Origin: Micavibrio sp. UBA6147
Lineage (GTDB): Bacteria; Pseudomonadota; Alphaproteobacteria; Micavibrionales; UBA1664
Length of the DNA: 64,000 nucleotides
Reading direction: 5' to 3'
NCBI GenBank assembly: GCA_002423185.1
Contig: DIUX01000001.1
Span: 516,050 to 580,049, forward strand
The notes under the pieces are model-generated. The model was not told where the DNA came from and ran no database searches. It saw only the letters and a list, made by a program, of their open reading frames with translations. Shown here one piece after another: positions 61,752 through 64,000 of the stretch. Every line of letters starts with the position of its first letter. The stretch's first letter is position 1. Made by a program: the position numbers and the translations under genes.

Positions 61752-62759
61752 TTAGCCAAGATGTCCCATGCGCACGGCGGTATCAAGCATACGGTTTGAA
61801 AAACCCCATTCATTGTCGTACCAGCTCATGACCCGCACCATCGTGCCGCCAATAACCTTGGTTCCCTCAATCGAGAAAACCGAGGAATGAGGATCATGGT
61901 TAAAGTCGCTGGACACTAATGGCTCGCTGTAATAGCCCAAAATGCCTTTAAGCGGGCCGTCTGCGGCCTTTTTAACGGCGTTGTTGATTTCCTCAACCGT
62001 GGTGGCGCGGCTGGCGATGAATTTAAAATCAACCAAAGACACGTTCGGGGTCGGCACGCGGATCGCAACACCGTCCAATTTGCCGTTGAGAGCAGGAAGG
62101 ACTTTCCCGACCGCTTTTGCGGCGCCCGTGGAGGTCGGGATCATGTTGCAAGCGCCGGCGCGGGCGCGGTGCATGTCGCTGTGCGCCGTATCAACAATGC
62201 GTTGGTCGCCGGTGTAGCTGTGGATTGTGGTCATGAAGCCACTCTCGATCCCGACCGCGTCATGAATGGCTTGGGCAACGGGGGCGAGGCAGTTGGTCGT
62301 GCAAGACGCATTCGAAACAACCGTGTGCGCCGCCGTGAGCTTATCGGAGTTAACGCCAAACACCACGGTCAAATCCTCATCCGTAGCGGGTGCAGAAATC
62401 AAAACTTTCTTGGCGCCGCCGACCATGTGTTTCGCGGCTTCATCGCGCTTGGTAAAGAATCCCGAACATTCCAAAACGATATCAACGCCGAGGTCTTTCC
62501 ACTTGATATTCGCGGGGTCGCGCTCACCGAGCATTTTAACCTTCTTGCCTTTGACGGTCATGACATCGCCGTTCAAAGACACATCGGCGGGGAGCCGTCC
62601 ATGAACCGTATCGTATTTCAGCAAATGCGCACTGGTGGCAAAGGGGGCGGGGTCGTTAATGGCGACAATCTCGATATCGGTGCGGCCACTTTCAACGAGG
62701 GCGCGGTACACAAGCCGCCCAATCCGTCCAAATCCGTTAATGCCTGCTTTTACGGTCAT
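61752..62759 (-). CDS. gap: Glyceraldehyde-3-phosphate dehydrogenase, type I
   Basis: A 335-residue glycolytic enzyme. The NAD-binding motif INGFGRIGR and the catalytic SNASCTTNCLAP (Cys153) are present, and the end matches GAPDH (SWYDNEWGFSNRMLD). I chose the ATG at 62759, preceded by GGAG; the frame opens 7 codons upstream. Transketolase lies upstream and aldolase downstream, but pgk is not in between, unlike the usual alphaproteobacterial cluster. Confidence 0.96.
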   Translation of the reverse strand: MTVKAGINGFGRIGRLVYRALVESGRTDIEIVAINDPAPFATSAHLLKYDTVHGRLPADVSLNGDVMTVKGKKVKMLGERDPANIKWKDLGVDIVLECSGFFTKRDEAAKHMVGGAKKVLISAPATDEDLTVVFGVNSDKLTAAHTVVSNASCTTNCLAPVAQAIHDAVGIESGFMTTIHSYTGDQRIVDTAHSDMHRARAGACNMIPTSTGAAKAVGKVLPALNGKLDGVAIRVPTPNVSLVDFKFIASRATTVEEINNAVKKAADGPLKGILGYYSEPLVSSDFNHDPHSSVFSIEGTKVIGGTMVRVMSWYDNEWGFSNRMLDTAVRMGHLG

Positions 62760-62916
62760 GATGATCTCCGTTCTGTTCATTGAAGTCTTGTAAATCGCGG
62801 GTATTTCAAACGAGAAACGCGCTCAAGTCAATGCACTATGGCTTTGCTTTTCTATAATTGTCTGGACAAAATGCGCATGATTGCTTTTTATGAACCCATA
62901 ATGACAATTCTTTCAG

Positions 62917-63492
62917 ATGGGTATACCGATGAGCAAACAGCCGATCCGCCGCTATTTCTTTGACTGTGAATTCAACGAAAACAAGCCAACAACCGGCACA
63001 CGGCTTTACGACATAGACTTCATCAGCATTGCCATCGTTTCCGAAGACGGCGAAACATATTATGCAGTGAACAAGGATTGTGACCCCGATGACGCTGCGC
63101 GTCACCCTTGGCTGGCGCAACATGTGGTGCCGAAACTCCCGCCCAGAACCCTTTGGAAAGACATTTCCGAAATCCGCGAAGGGTTAAAATCCTTCCTGCG
63201 TCCGGCGCAAAAAGTCGAATTTTGGGCGCGGAATAATTCCTATGACGTGGTCACGCTGTGCCGCTTGTTCGGCACGATGCAGGCGATGAAAGACGACCTC
63301 AAAGCCCTCGGCATCGATGATTTTGAATTTTGTGATATCAACGAGTTTCGCAAGGATCCCGCCGTTGATTGGGCGCGCATCCCGCGCAAGGAAGAAACAA
63401 AGGCGCATGCCGCCGATTATGATGCGGAATTTGAACTGGTTCTTTACCGTCACATCATGAACCTTAAAAAGGCAAAGGCTCCAAGGCCATAA
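62917..63492 (+). CDS. Rv2179c-type 3'-5' exoribonuclease
   Basis: A 191-residue DEDDh-fold nuclease. Exo I reads YFFDCEFNE (Asp, Glu). The conserved YDVVTLCRLFG and HAADYDAEFE supply the later His/Asp residues. Such proteins are RNase T-like 3'-5' exoribonucleases. ATG at 62929 is an alternative start; neither start has a clear SD. It is divergent from gap and convergent with transketolase. Confidence 0.82.
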   Translation: MGIPMSKQPIRRYFFDCEFNENKPTTGTRLYDIDFISIAIVSEDGETYYAVNKDCDPDDAARHPWLAQHVVPKLPPRTLWKDISEIREGLKSFLRPAQKVEFWARNNSYDVVTLCRLFGTMQAMKDDLKALGIDDFEFCDINEFRKDPAVDWARIPRKEETKAHAADYDAEFELVLYRHIMNLKKAKAPRP

Positions 63493-63531
63493 TCTTCTGT
63501 AGATTCAAATCCCTATAATCCTTTATTAAAC

Positions 63532-63558
63532 AAAAAGAGCCACTGAAGGCTCTTTTTA
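63532..63558. terminator. Bidirectional terminator between exoribonuclease and transketolase
   Basis: AAAAAGAGCC (63532-63541) pairs with GGCTCTTTTT (63548-63557), 6-nt loop. A second inverted repeat, GCGTCAC/GTGACGC, lies just beyond at about 63574-63604. Confidence 0.8.
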
Positions 63559-63618
63559 TAGGGTCAAAATGGCGTCACAAAGGGTCACTGACGCAATGTG
63601 ACGCGCTTTTGAACCCTG

Positions 63619-64000
63619 CTATGATGCGGCCTTCACAATCGCCTCGGCGGTAATGCCAAAATGTTTGTATAAAACCTCCGCCGGCGCAGACTCGCCGAAA
63701 CTGTTCATGCCGATAAACACATCGCCTTCGCGCATATAGCGATCCCAGCACTGACGGATGCCGGCCTCAACAAAGATGCGCTTGGAGTTTTTTCCGCCAA
63801 GAATGCTGTTGTGATAGGTGTCGTTTTCTTGGGCAAACAAGTCCAGACACGGCGCCGACACAAGACGGACAAACAAGCCTTTGGCAACCAAGCTGTCATA
63901 GGCCTGTGCCGCAATCGACACTTCCGATCCGCTGGCAACCAGCACGACATCAGGCTGGCCTTCATCACTGCTTTGACGCAGGACATAGGCGCCCTTAGCG
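63619..64000 (-). CDS. tkt: Transketolase, C-terminal part, cut by window edge
   Basis: The last 127 codons. The frame stays open to the window edge. It begins AKGAYVLRQSSDEGQPDVVL and contains ASGSEVSIAAQAYDSL, RLVSAPCLDLFAQ, RIFVEAGIRQCWDRY and FIGMNSFGESAPAEVLYKHFG, all characteristic of the transketolase C-terminal domain. It makes the pentose-phosphate link to the gap and aldolase genes. The N-terminal thiamine-binding domain is outside the window. Confidence 0.95.
   Translation of the reverse strand, partial: AKGAYVLRQSSDEGQPDVVLVASGSEVSIAAQAYDSLVAKGLFVRLVSAPCLDLFAQENDTYHNSILGGKNSKRIFVEAGIRQCWDRYMREGDVFIGMNSFGESAPAEVLYKHFGITAEAIVKAAS

Noticed and set aside
1..64000. CRISPR arrays, insertion sequences, rRNA genes
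   Set aside because: No regularly spaced repeats, transposase genes or rRNA sequences were seen.

Overview
The window is a stretch of an alphaproteobacterial chromosome of moderate GC. Three conserved neighbourhoods support that placement: the miaB, phoH, ybeY, corC, lnt, HTH-regulator, metK, trmB block at the left end; the isoaspartyl-methyltransferase-like gene, tolC, popZ (DUF2497), valS order near 49-55 kb; and alphaproteobacterial families such as the TIGR01459 HAD protein, the NDUFS4-like complex I subunit and the TipN-like coiled-coil protein. The species cannot be named from the sequence alone.

Layout. 1-10.4 kb, minus strand: translation, RNA-processing and envelope housekeeping, from trmB (cut by the window edge) back to miaB, with an unusual second PhoH-like ATPase between miaB and phoH. 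10.7-26.1 kb: a 2-hydroxyacid dehydrogenase, a small secreted protein, an AGCS sodium:amino-acid symporter, a 1286-residue two-TM coiled-coil protein, a HAD phosphatase, a degenerate LytM protein with a patatin-like esterase, an MsbA-type ABC exporter, and a CBS protein with an ArsB/NhaD-type transporter and a DUF192 protein. 26.1-34.6 kb: tRNA-Pro, the ydbH-ynbE-ydbL intermembrane-bridge operon, an NDUFS4-like gene, tRNA-Arg, amtB with a soluble chemoreceptor-like protein, several small genes, and tRNA-Asn.

34.7-48.9 kb is a mobile island lodged at the 3' end of tRNA-Cys. A P4-type tyrosine integrase abuts the tRNA. Inside it are an AlpA-like regulator, a primase-helicase, an unrecognised three-gene operon behind a hairpin-rich stretch, and a six-gene heavy-metal (probably copper-related) tripartite efflux operon. 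No capsid or conjugation genes are visible, so it resembles a satellite or integrative mobilisable element that carries metal resistance.

49.3-64 kb returns to the core genome: PIMT-like gene, tolC, popZ, valS, a U32 protein, two tandem paralogous secreted peptides, rpmE, class I aldolase, a tandem winged-helix regulator, a SprA-like metalloprotease, gap, a Rv2179c-type exoribonuclease and the 3' end of transketolase (cut by the window edge).

The most interesting points are: (1) inverted perfect DnaA boxes and clustered GANTC sites upstream of the TipN-like gene, in a window that also holds popZ; (2) the unrecognised island operon with its structured 5' region; (3) the second PhoH paralogue with a changed Walker B motif; (4) paired palindromic operators upstream of the HTH regulator; and (5) a chemoreceptor with signalling tip first and Cache domain last, next to amtB.
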